DNA from: a virus
Virus record (IMG/VR): IMGVR_UViG_3300022542_001010
Span: 1-30,612 of that record
Direction: 5' to 3' (one strand)
Length of the DNA: 30,612 nucleotides
Positions within the stretch are counted from its first letter, which is position 1. Each line of letters opens with the position of its first letter. Made by a program: the position numbers and the translations under genes. This document shows, piece after piece, positions 12,537-23,128 of this stretch. The notes under the pieces are model-generated. The model was given only the letters and a program-made list of their open reading frames with translations, did no database searches and was not told the DNA's origin.

Positions 12537-15500
12537 ATCTTTGAATTTAAATTGGAAAACAAATACTAGTCAATTAAAAACTGATGTTAGAAAAGGATTT
12601 TTGGCTGTAGAAAAATCAGTAGGTAAAACAGCTAAAAACATTGAACGATCTTTTGGTAAAACTACCAAGAAATTAATTAAAGATAATAAAAAAGTTACTA
12701 AAACTATGATAGATAATAATAAAAAATTAGCTAGTAGTTTTAGTGGTTTAAGTAAAGTTATAATTGGTATGTTTTCTATTAGAGCGGCTGCTGGTCTTAT
12801 TTCTAATATTATTCAAACTGGTGTTGAAATTGATAGATTAAATAAAACTTTATTTGCTTCTTTAGCAGGTTTTGAAGATGTAGCGGCAGCTCAGAAATTT
12901 CTGGCTGATGAATCCGAGCGTTTAGGTTTAATTTATGTTGATCAAATTAAAGGTTATTCACAATTAGCTGCAGCTGCTAAATCTGCCGCTGTAGATCTAA
13001 GGGATGTTAAAGATATTTATCTTGGTATAGCAGAGGCTTCTACTGCTTTGCAACTTTCTCAAGATGATGCTTGGGCTGCGATGAGAGCTGTAGTTCAAAT
13101 TATGTCAAAAGGTAAAGTACAGGCTGAAGAATTGCGTGGCCAATTAGGTGAAAGACTGCCTGGTGCAGCCCAAATTGCGGCCAAGGCCCTAGGTGTAACT
13201 GATCAGCAATTAAATGCTCTACTTGAGACAGGTCAATTATTTGCTAAAGATTTTCTACCATTATTTGGTAGAGCACTAAGGCGTGAATTTGGTGAAGCCG
13301 CTGTTGAAGCTGCTACTAGTGCTCAGGCATCTATTAATCGTTTTAAGAATGCTTGGATAGAATTAAAGAACGAATTAGCTAGGGCTGGTATATTAGAAAG
13401 TTTTGTGACCACAATGAAAGACCTTACTGAGATTTTGAGGACCGGCGATGCTAAAGACGCTCTAGTAGCTTTTGGAGAAGATGTAGGTACTATAGCTAAA
13501 GCTCTAGGTAAATTTACACTTATAACAATAAAAATCGGTGCGGCTTTTGATAGCTGGGCATTAAAATTTGCTGGTGTTTTATTAGGTTTAAAATTATTTA
13601 GTATGATAGCTGGTAAATTATCAAATATTTTCTTGCCATTTTTAACGAGTGCCACTGGTAAAACTTCTTTATTTGCCGGTGCTATTAATCTTATTAGAAA
13701 AGCCCTTACTGGTCTTATAGCCGGACCTCTGGCAGCAGCTGGTAGATTACTTTTATCACTTGGTATTTCATTTGGACCTTTACATGCTGCTATTATTGGA
13801 ATTAGTGCTGCACTTATTAGTACTACAGCTGCTACTTTAGGTTTAGTGGGTGTAGTAACTTGGTTAATTGCACAATTTGTCTTAGCTACCAAAACTGGTC
13901 AGAAATTTATGGTTTTAGTTATAACTGGCGCCAAGGAACTTTGGGCTTCTTTGACATTAGTAGGAGATCAAATTATTGCAGTAACACAAGGTATGGGTGG
14001 TTTAGCACACACTACTATGTTAGTTCTTAGTGGTAGTTTTAGTGCAGCTAAGAATCAATTAAATAAAACTAAAGAAGAAGTATCAAAAGCTTTGGATGCA
14101 GCTAAAGCTAAATATGATAAAACTATGAAAGATATTAAACAATCTGCAGAAAATGCTTGGGTTGGTATTGAACTTCCAGATATGATTGATCCTACTAAAA
14201 CTCAAGAAAAAGGTAGAGAAGCTATAAAAAAATTAATTGCTCATCTTGGTGAAGCTTCTATATTTATGGATATTGAATTTCGTAATCGTGTTAAGAAATT
14301 TAGAAGATTCCATAAAAATATTGAAAAATTTACTGCAGAACATAATACTTCCATGTTAAAACTGCGTGGTGAAAATATCAAATCTGCCATCGCTCAAGCC
14401 GATGAGGAACACCGTATTAGATTAACAAAAATTAGAGAAATAGGTAAAGTTACTATAGAAGAACTTAAGAGAGTACGAGATGAAGAAATTGCAGCTATGG
14501 AGGCAGCCAAAAAGAAAAATCCTGAATTATTTCAAAAAGGTGAAATTGATTTAGTTAAAAAAACTTGGGCAGAAAAAATTTCACTTAGAAAGAGCTTTGG
14601 CAAGCTTGAAACTGATGAAGTTCGGAGACATCAAGCTGAAATATCTAGAATTCAAAGAGATGCTGCCGAAAAAAGAAATAGAGAACAATTTAATATTATG
14701 CAGCAATCTTTAGGAATACGAGCTGAAATTCTTAGTATGGAAGGAGATGCCCATGCTGCTAAATTAATACAAATTGAAATAGAAAGACAATCTTCCATAA
14801 ATGCTATCAGTAATATTAAAGATAAATATACCGAAGCCTATAATTCACAAGTTGAACAGATTAATAGATTATCTGAATTAAGAAAAAGTGTTTTAACAGA
14901 TGAAGCAGCTAAAGCATATATGGAGTCTATGAATGCTCTTTCGATAGAGTGGTTACAAAAACAAGGTGAAAATAGAGCTGCAGAAGCTGCAGCGGCTACT
15001 CAGGCATATACTAATGATCTTGTAAAATTTAAAGAAATGTTAGATCAAAAACTTATTAGTGAGCAGCAATTCATTGATGCTAAATTTATCCTTAATGATA
15101 ATTTACAAAAAAGCCTTGATACCATTAATAAAAGTGGTTTAGAGAAATGGGCAGAAAATACTAAAACATCAGTAGAATTAATAACAGATGTTTATAAAAG
15201 TGCAATTGAATCATTATCTTCTGGATTAGCAGATTCAATGTTAGATTTCATATCCGCCACTGATGGTGCTAAAAAGAGTTTTAAAGAGTTTGCTGCTAGT
15301 TTTTTAAGAATGATAGCTAAAATGATCATACAGCAAATGATATTAAATGCATTGAAAGGTATTACTTCTTCGTTCGGTGGTTGGGGAGGTGGTGGAGGTG
15401 GTGGAAGTACAGCACCACAAGCAGCTGAAGGGGGCATACTTAGTGGCCCAACCTCTGGTTATCCTGCCATATTACATGGAACCGAAGCCGTTGTGCCGTT

Positions 15501-15705
15501 AGATAAAGCAGGTGGATTTGGTAACACTATAAATACTACAATTAATGTATCAGTGACCTCTAACGGTAATAGCCAAGGTGAATCAGGTGATGATGAAGAC
15601 AGAAAACGCCTTGGTAAAGATATAGCAAATTTAGTAGAACAAAATTTTAATTCAAATCTCAGGGAACAACTACGCCCTGGGGGTATGTTAAATAGGAGTG
15701 CATAA
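12523..15705 (+). CDS. Tail tape measure protein
   Basis: The protein is 1060 residues from ATG 12523, chosen for the AAGGA 7 nt upstream; an in-frame ATG at 12493 would add ten residues without a site. It sets tail length and is ejected into the host. The N-terminus is basic and helical. The tape-measure N-terminal domain includes AEELRGQLGERLPGA near 201-215. Hydrophobic segments, likely membrane-inserting, lie near 349-375 and 398-456. Long coiled coils fill about 520-900. A glycine run near 953 precedes ILSGPTSGYPAILHGTEAVV, a C-terminal motif of lambda-type tape measures. The stop overlaps the next start. Confidence 0.95.
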   Translation: MPRSKSLNLNWKTNTSQLKTDVRKGFLAVEKSVGKTAKNIERSFGKTTKKLIKDNKKVTKTMIDNNKKLASSFSGLSKVIIGMFSIRAAAGLISNIIQTGVEIDRLNKTLFASLAGFEDVAAAQKFLADESERLGLIYVDQIKGYSQLAAAAKSAAVDLRDVKDIYLGIAEASTALQLSQDDAWAAMRAVVQIMSKGKVQAEELRGQLGERLPGAAQIAAKALGVTDQQLNALLETGQLFAKDFLPLFGRALRREFGEAAVEAATSAQASINRFKNAWIELKNELARAGILESFVTTMKDLTEILRTGDAKDALVAFGEDVGTIAKALGKFTLITIKIGAAFDSWALKFAGVLLGLKLFSMIAGKLSNIFLPFLTSATGKTSLFAGAINLIRKALTGLIAGPLAAAGRLLLSLGISFGPLHAAIIGISAALISTTAATLGLVGVVTWLIAQFVLATKTGQKFMVLVITGAKELWASLTLVGDQIIAVTQGMGGLAHTTMLVLSGSFSAAKNQLNKTKEEVSKALDAAKAKYDKTMKDIKQSAENAWVGIELPDMIDPTKTQEKGREAIKKLIAHLGEASIFMDIEFRNRVKKFRRFHKNIEKFTAEHNTSMLKLRGENIKSAIAQADEEHRIRLTKIREIGKVTIEELKRVRDEEIAAMEAAKKKNPELFQKGEIDLVKKTWAEKISLRKSFGKLETDEVRRHQAEISRIQRDAAEKRNREQFNIMQQSLGIRAEILSMEGDAHAAKLIQIEIERQSSINAISNIKDKYTEAYNSQVEQINRLSELRKSVLTDEAAKAYMESMNALSIEWLQKQGENRAAEAAAATQAYTNDLVKFKEMLDQKLISEQQFIDAKFILNDNLQKSLDTINKSGLEKWAENTKTSVELITDVYKSAIESLSSGLADSMLDFISATDGAKKSFKEFAASFLRMIAKMIIQQMILNALKGITSSFGGWGGGGGGGSTAPQAAEGGILSGPTSGYPAILHGTEAVVPLDKAGGFGNTINTTINVSVTSNGNSQGESGDDEDRKRLGKDIANLVEQNFNSNLREQLRPGGMLNRSA

Positions 15706-16052
15706 TGGCTGATACTACATTACCTGATATAACACCATCAATGTCGAGTTCTAAAAAAGTTAATGCTCGTATTTTGAAGAATGAATTTGGCGACGGTTAT
15801 AGTCAGCGCGCAGCAGACGGTTTAAACAACACACCATCTGAATGGTCTTTAACATGGGCTGGTCAAAATAAAGACGATATAGATACATTAGAAGCTTTTT
15901 TTGAAGCGCGTGGTGGTTGGGATGCTTTTAATTGGATTCCCTACCGTGAGAGTTCAACCAAACAATTTACTTGTTCCGAATGGAGTAGAAACTTTGATGG
16001 CGCACATAATGATACACTTACAGCAAAATTAGATGAAGTCTATGATCTCTAA
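15705..16052 (+). CDS. Minor tail protein, lambda gpM-like
   Basis: This 115-residue protein belongs to the Phage_min_tail pattern: NEFGDGYSQRAADGLNN near 28-44, SEWSLTWAG near 47, LEAFFEARGGWDAFNWIPY near 65-83, and a closing W-x-R-x-F stretch with KLDEVYDL. Lambda gpM is part of the tail tip initiation complex below the tape measure. The start overlaps the tape measure stop (TAATG), and gpL follows after 9 nt, giving lambda order. Confidence 0.92.
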   Translation: MADTTLPDITPSMSSSKKVNARILKNEFGDGYSQRAADGLNNTPSEWSLTWAGQNKDDIDTLEAFFEARGGWDAFNWIPYRESSTKQFTCSEWSRNFDGAHNDTLTAKLDEVYDL

Positions 16053-16061
16053 AGGTAAATA

Positions 16062-16781
16062 ATGACTACAAATGCAAAAATAAAATCAGATTGGCAACAA
16101 CCAAATGTAGGAACACTTGTAATTCTATATGAATTAGATCTCACTGATTTAGGTGGAGCCGTATTTAGATTTGTTGAGGGAACAATATCTGGGACGGCAG
16201 TTCATTTTCAAAATCAAACATTTTTTCCGTTAGATATGGATAGTACCGGTTGGGAACTTAAAGGAACAGGTCAGTTACCTAAACCAAAAATTAAATTAAA
16301 TAGCCAGGAATTAACTTTACGAGCGGCTCTAAATACTTATGAAGATATGTTAGGAGCTACAGTTAGACGCAAGAGAACTTTTTCAAAATATCTCGATGGA
16401 GAACCATTAGCTGATGCCTCAGCTGAATTTCCAGTTGATATTTATGTTATAGAGCGTAAATCAGCTCAGAACAGAGAATTTATAGAGTTTGAACTTGCTG
16501 CTTATATGGATTATGAAGGTAAAAAAATACCCGGTAGACAAGTTTTGAGAGATACTTGTACACATATTTATAGATATTATGACACAACTGCATCGGGATT
16601 TGATTATACTCACGCTACTTGTCCATATACTGGATCAAGTTATTGGGATATATCGGGTGATGTTGAGAGTGAGCCAGAAGATGATGCCTGTGGTAGAAAA
16701 TTAACTGATTGCCAACTTAGATTTGGTGATTACGGGGAACTTCCGACAAGGGCTTTTCCTGGTGTGGGGAGAACAAGATAA
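16062..16781 (+). CDS. Minor tail protein, lambda gpL-like, Fe-S candidate
   Basis: This 239-residue tail-tip protein follows AAAGGT. The N-terminal two thirds is a beta-rich domain (ELDLTDLGGAVFRFVEG and ELKGTGQLPKPKI). The C-terminal part has four cysteines at positions 166, 187, 210 and 217 (DTCTHIY, HATCPYT, DACGRKLTDCQLRFG), corresponding to the cluster that binds a [4Fe-4S] centre in lambda gpL and relatives. The ending AFPGVGRTR is typical. It overlaps the start of the K-like gene (TAATG). Confidence 0.92.
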   Translation: MTTNAKIKSDWQQPNVGTLVILYELDLTDLGGAVFRFVEGTISGTAVHFQNQTFFPLDMDSTGWELKGTGQLPKPKIKLNSQELTLRAALNTYEDMLGATVRRKRTFSKYLDGEPLADASAEFPVDIYVIERKSAQNREFIEFELAAYMDYEGKKIPGRQVLRDTCTHIYRYYDTTASGFDYTHATCPYTGSSYWDISGDVESEPEDDACGRKLTDCQLRFGDYGELPTRAFPGVGRTR

Positions 16782-17521
16782 TGATTAACTATTTTTCAAA
16801 ATCTATTATTAAAGCGGCTAAAAAACATGCTATTAACGAATTCCCAAAAGAAAGTTGTGGTATAGTAGTAAATAATATCTATAATCCATGTAAAAATATA
16901 GCACAAAATCCAGATAATAATTTTAAAATACATACAAGTACTTATCTTAAATATGAGCGTTTAGGTAAAATACAATGTATTATTCATTCACATAATGATT
17001 TTGCCATGGCTTCTATGAAAGATATGACTGCTCAAATTAATACAGCAGTTCCGTGGGGTATTATTAATCTAATAAACAAAGTTCCCCATGAAGTTTTATT
17101 TTGGGGGGATCAATTAGAAATACAAGAACTTTATGGTAGACCATTTCATTCTGGTATTTATGATTGTTTCACATTAGTACGAGATATAGCTAAAATTAAA
17201 TATAATGTTATATTACCTAATGTACCTAGAGAATGGGATTTTTGGAATAATCCAGAAGCCAAAGCTCATTTCGAAGAAGGATTATCTATTCTTGTACCTA
17301 AGGAAATGAATTTTGTAGATAAAAATAGTGGATTAGAAGAAGGTGATTTTTTATTATTTAAATTAAACAGGAGTAAAGTATGGAATCATTCAGCCATTTA
17401 TATTGGACAAGGATTAATGGCCCATCATTTAGCACGAAAATTATCACGACGAGAACCAGTATTAAATTGGATGAAAGTTGTAGATGCAGTTATTAGACCA
17501 ATCAAAGTGGGGAAATTATAA
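16781..17521 (+). CDS. Tail assembly protein K-like: JAMM plus NlpC/P60
   Basis: This 246-residue two-domain protein resembles lambda gpK. The N-terminal JAB/MPN domain has Glu24 (PKESCG), His69 and His71 (IIHSHNDF), Ser78 and Asp81, a JAMM metalloprotease site. The gap between HSH and the Ser is six residues rather than the usual seven. The C-terminal NlpC/P60 domain has Cys128 (YDCFTLVRD) and His203 (WNHSAIYIG), the catalytic pair of cell-wall peptidases. Such proteins help form the tail tip and may cut peptidoglycan at entry. The next gene starts immediately after the stop. Confidence 0.93.
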   Translation: MINYFSKSIIKAAKKHAINEFPKESCGIVVNNIYNPCKNIAQNPDNNFKIHTSTYLKYERLGKIQCIIHSHNDFAMASMKDMTAQINTAVPWGIINLINKVPHEVLFWGDQLEIQELYGRPFHSGIYDCFTLVRDIAKIKYNVILPNVPREWDFWNNPEAKAHFEEGLSILVPKEMNFVDKNSGLEEGDFLLFKLNRSKVWNHSAIYIGQGLMAHHLARKLSRREPVLNWMKVVDAVIRPIKVGKL

Positions 17522-18148
17522 ATGGAATTGGCAATTAGAAATATTTATCTTTATGGTGACTTGGGCGAGAAATTTGGTAAAATTCATAAATTAGCTGTTT
17601 CTTCAATTGGGGAAGCCATCAGAGCAATGGAAGCTAATTTCCCAGGTTTTAAAAGCCATATCAAAAAAGAAGGACAATATCAGGTATGTAGAGGCGAAGT
17701 TCTTGCTGAAACAGAAGCAGATCTAGAAAAGACAGAACAACTTAATGAAGAAACTGTCAAAATGAATTTCCAAACGGGTGATTTTCACATAGCACCAGTA
17801 ATAGAAGGTGCTGACAGAAATGGTAAGGGTTGGTTTCAAATTATTTTAGGTATTATTTTAATTGTTGTAGGCGCTGTGTTAACTGCTTATGGTGTTGGTG
17901 GACCCATAGGTGGATATTTAATAAATTTAGGAATTGGTTTGGTACTTTCTGGTTTAGGAACATTATTAACTCCAACACCAGAGAACCCAACTACAGTAGA
18001 GCCAGATCGCCCTGCAGAAAACCGATCATTTTTATTTAATGGCCCAGTAAATACAATGGAACAAGGTGGAGTTATTCCACTAGTTTACGGTAGGTTTACA
18101 AAAGGATCCACAGTATTATCAGCCGCATTACAAGCAGAGGATATATAA
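17522..18148 (+). CDS. Tail assembly protein, lambda gpI-like
   Basis: This 208-residue protein has an N-terminal ubiquitin-like beta-grasp pattern (IRNIYLYGDLGEKFGK, then SSIGEAIRAMEANFPGF). A glycine-rich hydrophobic stretch at about 105-150 (GIILIVVGAVLTAYGVGGPI) is followed by the conserved NGPVNTMEQGGVIPLVYG near 180. That is the Lambda_tail_I layout. In lambda, gpI acts with K and J early in tail-tip building. The gene sits between K and J with gaps of 0 and 1 nt. Confidence 0.9.
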   Translation: MELAIRNIYLYGDLGEKFGKIHKLAVSSIGEAIRAMEANFPGFKSHIKKEGQYQVCRGEVLAETEADLEKTEQLNEETVKMNFQTGDFHIAPVIEGADRNGKGWFQIILGIILIVVGAVLTAYGVGGPIGGYLINLGIGLVLSGLGTLLTPTPENPTTVEPDRPAENRSFLFNGPVNTMEQGGVIPLVYGRFTKGSTVLSAALQAEDI

Positions 18149-18149
18149 T

Positions 18150-21100
18150 ATGTCAATAGACAAAATTAAAGATATAATTATAGAAGGTTCTGGCGGTGGG
18201 GATGAAGAAGATCCACCACGAACACCTGTAGAGGATCCAAATAATTTACATAGTAAAAATACATTAAGATTCATAGATTTATTAAGTGAAGGTGAGATTT
18301 TTGGTTTATATGATGGTGCTAAAAGTATTTATTTAAATGAAGTTCCGCTTGAAAATGCCATTGGTGATTTAAATTATGGTGGTGTTAATTATTACGAAAG
18401 AAAAGGTACAAATTCTCAATCAATAGTTAATGGATTTAGTGTAGTAGAAAGCGAAGTATCAGTTGGTACTGAAATTACAAAAGATGGCGGGCCTATAGTA
18501 AGATCTGTATCTTCTTCTGATGTAAATGATGTTAGATTTACTCTTACTATAATGTCATTATCATCAACTGATGTTACAACTGGTGATATAAGCGGAACCA
18601 CAGTTCAATTAACTATTGGTGTTAATCCTAACGGAACCGGTTGGCAAACTGTTAAAAATATAACTAAAACTGGAAAATGTACTGCACCGTATCAATTTTC
18701 TATTAGAATTTCTGATCTTGTTAATTATGGTTCTGGCCCTTGGGATATAAGAGTTAGTAGAATAACTGCTGATAGTGAAAGTAGTTATTTGTCAAATGCA
18801 ACTTATTGGTCATCTTATACTGAAATTATTAATGAAAAACTTATTTATCCTGATACAGCTTATATAGCTTATGAAGTTGATGCTGAATTTTTTGGTAGAA
18901 CAGCACCGTCTCGTACTTATGATCTTAAAGGTATTAAAATACAAATCCCTAACAATTATTATCCAGAAATTGTTGATACTAATTTTACTACTTCCTATTC
19001 AGGTACATGGAATGGTACATTTAAAACTGAATATAGCAATAATCCGGCTTGGATATATTATGATTTGCTAACTAATACAAGATACGGCCTTGGTATTGAA
19101 CCACAATATATTGATAAATGGGCTCTTTATACAGCAGGATATTATTGTGATGGTGAAGTAGATGATGGTTTTGGAGACAGTGAACGCCGTTTCACATTTA
19201 ATGGGACTATAGAGACTAGTAAAGAAGCTTATCATGTATTAAATATGGCAGCATCAGTGTTTAGATCTATGCCATATTGGGGAACTGGTGTGGCTACTGT
19301 TTCTCCTGATATGCCAATAGATCCTACAAGATTAGTTACAGCTGCTAATGTTATTGGCGGAATTTTCGAATATCAGGGTTCTGGATTAAGAGCGAGACAT
19401 ACAGTATGTCATGTTACATGGAATGATCCTTCTGATTTTTGTCGACCGGTAGTTGAGGTTGTACAAGATGCTGCGGGTATAAACAGATATGGTTATAATA
19501 AAGTTGATGTAGTGGCTTATGGGTGTACAAGTAGAGGACAAGCACATCGTTTTGGTAGATGGATGTTATATACTGATATAAATCAAACTGAAATGCTTAC
19601 TTACCGAGCTGGGTTTGATCATGCAGATTGTGTTCCTGGTGAAGTTGTAAAAATATTAGATCCAGACTACGCCCAAGTTAGATTTGGTGGTAGAGTAGTA
19701 TCTTCAACTAGTACTACTGTAACATTAGATAACTCAGTAGAAATTGAAGGTGGAGAAGCTTACACTTTATTTACTACTACATCCTCAGGTACATTACAAG
19801 AAAACGATGTAGATGAGGGATCTCCAAGTGAACGCATTGTAATAGAAATAAATGGTACATTTGATGAGGAACCTGCCGCTAATTCAGTGTGGATGTTGGT
19901 AGCTACTAATTTGGAAGCAAGACTTTTTAGAATTATGTCAGTAGTTGAAAAAGAGCCTCATTTATATGAAATGAATGCTATTATTCATGATCCTAATAAA
20001 TTTGCTATAGTTGAACAAGGTTTATTTTTTGATGATCCACCATTTATAAGAATACCTACAGGTAAATTAGACCCGCCTACTAATTTGGCAGTAGAAGAAT
20101 ATACTTATCATGATGGTGCTTCTAATCAACAATTTGGTGTGTTGGCTTCTTGGGAACATTCACCAGATCCACGAACTTATTTTTATGAATTTCAGGCAAG
20201 AAATAACTCATTAAATGAAGTTTGGACTGGAAGAGGTGGTACAAGAGGAACCGGCGAAACCGGTGATAATGGAATAGATTTAAGACCTGTTTCTTCCGGA
20301 ACATGGGATTTTCGCACTAGAGCTAGAGGGACAATAGGTAATTCTAACTGGTTAACTCTATCTGATGTTGCTATTTACGGAGATCCTGATCCATTACCAA
20401 ATATCACAGGATTACAAGTTAAAGGTGGGGGCTCTACATTTGATGGTAAAGATTGTGAAATTGAATGGGATACTGTTTCAGGTACAGTATATCGTTTTAA
20501 AGATTATGTAATAGAAACATATACTATTGCAGATGTTCTTTTAAGAACAGAACAACTTACAACTGAAAGTTTTACTTATTGGTATGATTGGAATGAGGCT
20601 GATAATGGTGGTACCGCTATAAGGCAGCTTAAATTTAAAGCATATACAAGAGATGTTTACGATAAGAAATCAACAACAGCGGCTACTTTAGTTGCGTCTA
20701 ATCCTGATCCTAGTATGGCGGGACTAACACCAGATGTTACAGAGGCTTATAAAGCACTTAATATAGAAATAGATAATATAGTTCCATCTGACAATGATTA
20801 TGAAAAAACAAAAATCTATTGTGATGCTAATAATCCACCAACCACATCCGTAGGTGAATTGGCTAAAGGCAGCACAGCTTTATTTATTCCTGAGTTAGAC
20901 CCAGATTTATCTTATAATGTTCAATGTGAACCATATGATTTATTTGGGGCCGGCACAAAATCTTCTGTTTTAACTGGGAATGATCCTAAAAAAGTAGTAG
21001 ATGCGGCCGATATAGATATTGAATTAACAACATCAATTGAAATGTCTACAAGTGTACCTGGATTTACTAATACTGAATTACAAGTATTATATGATAGAGA

Positions 21101-23123
21101 TACTACTACTAGTGGTTTTACTTTTACTACATCTGGTACTGAAACTTGGATACAATATAGTTATGCTATGCAAGATTTTCAAGATAGAGTTGTCATTTGG
21201 AAAGATGATAATAGTCCAGCAATAAATTGTTATTTTACTTTATCAATTGATGATGGAGATAGTTGGTCTTATTTTTCAGATGTAGTGGATGGAGAGCATG
21301 TTTTAGAAAATTATGATTATTTAACTGAACATGCTAATTCTACAATAGCCGGTGATAATTATGTAAAACTTTCTAATTCAAAAAGTGTTTATAAATTTCC
21401 AGAACGAACAACTGCAACTGATTTTAGAATGTATATTACTTCTGCGCCTGGACTAACAGTAACTATTAATGAATTAGTTCCTTATAGAGAAGTTATAGCA
21501 GAGTTAATAGTTGCAGATGAACTTGCAGCTATATCAGCCAATCTCGGTGTAGTTACTGCTGGTCTTATACAGAGTAATACTATAACAGATGATTCCGGTG
21601 TAATGATTGATTTAGATAATGAACTTATACGCATCGGCGGAACAACTAATCCTTTCTTATATGCTGATGGTGTAAATAATTATATGTCTATAAGTGGTGA
21701 TGGTTACTTAGAAATTCTTGAGGGTGGTACTTTGCTTGCCGGTGATGGAAATTTCATGCTGCGAACAGAAAATATTAGTAATCATGCTGTTTTAATGATG
21801 GCTGAAGATGGTGGAATACAATCTGATGGTAGTGTAGCAGACGGTAAAGATTATATGATAATGGATGCTCAACACCTTAAAACTTTTCTTTGGGATTCAT
21901 TATCAAATCGACATAGAGAATTTAGAACTTTAAGAAAAGTTACGGGTGGAACAGTAGATAATAATACATATGCATATGTAGGTTATTTTCCACAACAACC
22001 ACTAATATTATTGTCACCTGCTAATTTACAGTGCTATAATACTACATATAAATTACAATCTCAATCCTTTAGATTAGAAGTAAGAAATATACAACAGACA
22101 GCAAATGGTGATTGGAGATTTAGACCATATGCACAATTAGTATTAACAGATGGTTCAGGTTCAACAACAATTAATCAAACCAAAACTTCATCATCAGACA
22201 GTACTCCTATATATTCATCAAATTATACAACACCGCCTAATACTAATAGAGTTGTTTTTAGTATAAATTTACGATCATATAGAGGAACCGGTACCACTAA
22301 TCAATACTATTATAGAACAACTAGATATTATGTTTATGTTGATGGTACCCCCCGCGGTGCTTATTATTATAATCATGGTGCTAGTATAGGTACTACTACT
22401 GTAACAATAGATATATCTGGTTTAAGTAGTGCTGCTCATGTTATTAGAATTAGAAGTGATGCATATAATGCTGGCGGAACATTTTTTTACGGTACACAAG
22501 TTTGGGACTATCAATGGGTATATAACACAGCAACTTATAATATGGGTGTTACTTCTACAAGTAATGGTGCTGGTAATGTATCAAAAACTGTGGGTCATAC
22601 TGGAGTTACTGTACCTGGGGCAGCAGGCACCCCAGGAGGATGGACTGACACGGGGTCAAGAAATTGTACTGTTAAAATAACATATAGTGCTAGTAGCGGT
22701 GGGCCCATTACATATTATGAAGCCGAATCAGAAATTTGGGTGATGAATAGTTTTTTAGGTGATTATAATTATGTTTGGAAGGGTATTACTAGACCCTCTC
22801 ATCTTTATTATGCCAGAGAAAAAAGTACTAATTATAGTATATCAACATCAGACACAAGAACTTGGAATTATAGTCGTATAGGTCATTCCATTAAATTAAG
22901 AGTTGAAGCTGATGCTATTTACAGCTCAGCTAGAACAGCAACAACAAGTGCTACAATTAATTGGCTTAGAACTGGTAAATATGTAAAAAGATTACGGCCC
23001 GGTGGTAGCACAACACCATATAATTTACATACATTTAATCAATATACATATTATTTAGGTACTTATCAAGTTTTAGCTGATGGAACAGTTAATTACTGGG
23101 TAATAGATACGGGGAGTGAATAA
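18150..23123 (+). CDS. Tail tip attachment protein, lambda gpJ-like
   Basis: This is a 1657-residue central tail protein that should contact the host receptor. The N-terminus has the J signature NTLRFIDLLSEGEIFGLYDG (near 36-55) and Y-L-N-E-V-P-L. The conserved body continues to about 630, then fibronectin III-like segments begin near 637 (LDPPTNLAVEEYTYHDG), 749 and 863. A short helical segment, VADELAAISANLGVVTAGL, near 1121 matches the coil before the receptor end in many J homologues. Beyond 1270 the sequence becomes Tyr/Thr/Ser-rich and has no counterpart I recognise, probably the host-specific part. It is longer than lambda J (about 1130). Confidence 0.93.
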   Translation: MSIDKIKDIIIEGSGGGDEEDPPRTPVEDPNNLHSKNTLRFIDLLSEGEIFGLYDGAKSIYLNEVPLENAIGDLNYGGVNYYERKGTNSQSIVNGFSVVESEVSVGTEITKDGGPIVRSVSSSDVNDVRFTLTIMSLSSTDVTTGDISGTTVQLTIGVNPNGTGWQTVKNITKTGKCTAPYQFSIRISDLVNYGSGPWDIRVSRITADSESSYLSNATYWSSYTEIINEKLIYPDTAYIAYEVDAEFFGRTAPSRTYDLKGIKIQIPNNYYPEIVDTNFTTSYSGTWNGTFKTEYSNNPAWIYYDLLTNTRYGLGIEPQYIDKWALYTAGYYCDGEVDDGFGDSERRFTFNGTIETSKEAYHVLNMAASVFRSMPYWGTGVATVSPDMPIDPTRLVTAANVIGGIFEYQGSGLRARHTVCHVTWNDPSDFCRPVVEVVQDAAGINRYGYNKVDVVAYGCTSRGQAHRFGRWMLYTDINQTEMLTYRAGFDHADCVPGEVVKILDPDYAQVRFGGRVVSSTSTTVTLDNSVEIEGGEAYTLFTTTSSGTLQENDVDEGSPSERIVIEINGTFDEEPAANSVWMLVATNLEARLFRIMSVVEKEPHLYEMNAIIHDPNKFAIVEQGLFFDDPPFIRIPTGKLDPPTNLAVEEYTYHDGASNQQFGVLASWEHSPDPRTYFYEFQARNNSLNEVWTGRGGTRGTGETGDNGIDLRPVSSGTWDFRTRARGTIGNSNWLTLSDVAIYGDPDPLPNITGLQVKGGGSTFDGKDCEIEWDTVSGTVYRFKDYVIETYTIADVLLRTEQLTTESFTYWYDWNEADNGGTAIRQLKFKAYTRDVYDKKSTTAATLVASNPDPSMAGLTPDVTEAYKALNIEIDNIVPSDNDYEKTKIYCDANNPPTTSVGELAKGSTALFIPELDPDLSYNVQCEPYDLFGAGTKSSVLTGNDPKKVVDAADIDIELTTSIEMSTSVPGFTNTELQVLYDRDTTTSGFTFTTSGTETWIQYSYAMQDFQDRVVIWKDDNSPAINCYFTLSIDDGDSWSYFSDVVDGEHVLENYDYLTEHANSTIAGDNYVKLSNSKSVYKFPERTTATDFRMYITSAPGLTVTINELVPYREVIAELIVADELAAISANLGVVTAGLIQSNTITDDSGVMIDLDNELIRIGGTTNPFLYADGVNNYMSISGDGYLEILEGGTLLAGDGNFMLRTENISNHAVLMMAEDGGIQSDGSVADGKDYMIMDAQHLKTFLWDSLSNRHREFRTLRKVTGGTVDNNTYAYVGYFPQQPLILLSPANLQCYNTTYKLQSQSFRLEVRNIQQTANGDWRFRPYAQLVLTDGSGSTTINQTKTSSSDSTPIYSSNYTTPPNTNRVVFSINLRSYRGTGTTNQYYYRTTRYYVYVDGTPRGAYYYNHGASIGTTTVTIDISGLSSAAHVIRIRSDAYNAGGTFFYGTQVWDYQWVYNTATYNMGVTSTSNGAGNVSKTVGHTGVTVPGAAGTPGGWTDTGSRNCTVKITYSASSGGPITYYEAESEIWVMNSFLGDYNYVWKGITRPSHLYYAREKSTNYSISTSDTRTWNYSRIGHSIKLRVEADAIYSSARTATTSATINWLRTGKYVKRLRPGGSTTPYNLHTFNQYTYYLGTYQVLADGTVNYWVIDTGSE

Positions 23124-23128
23124 ATATA

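Noticed and set aside
13323-13892. Long minus-strand open frame (189 codons) inside the tape measure gene
   Set aside because: It is the shadow of a well-supported plus-strand gene, created by its codon pattern.
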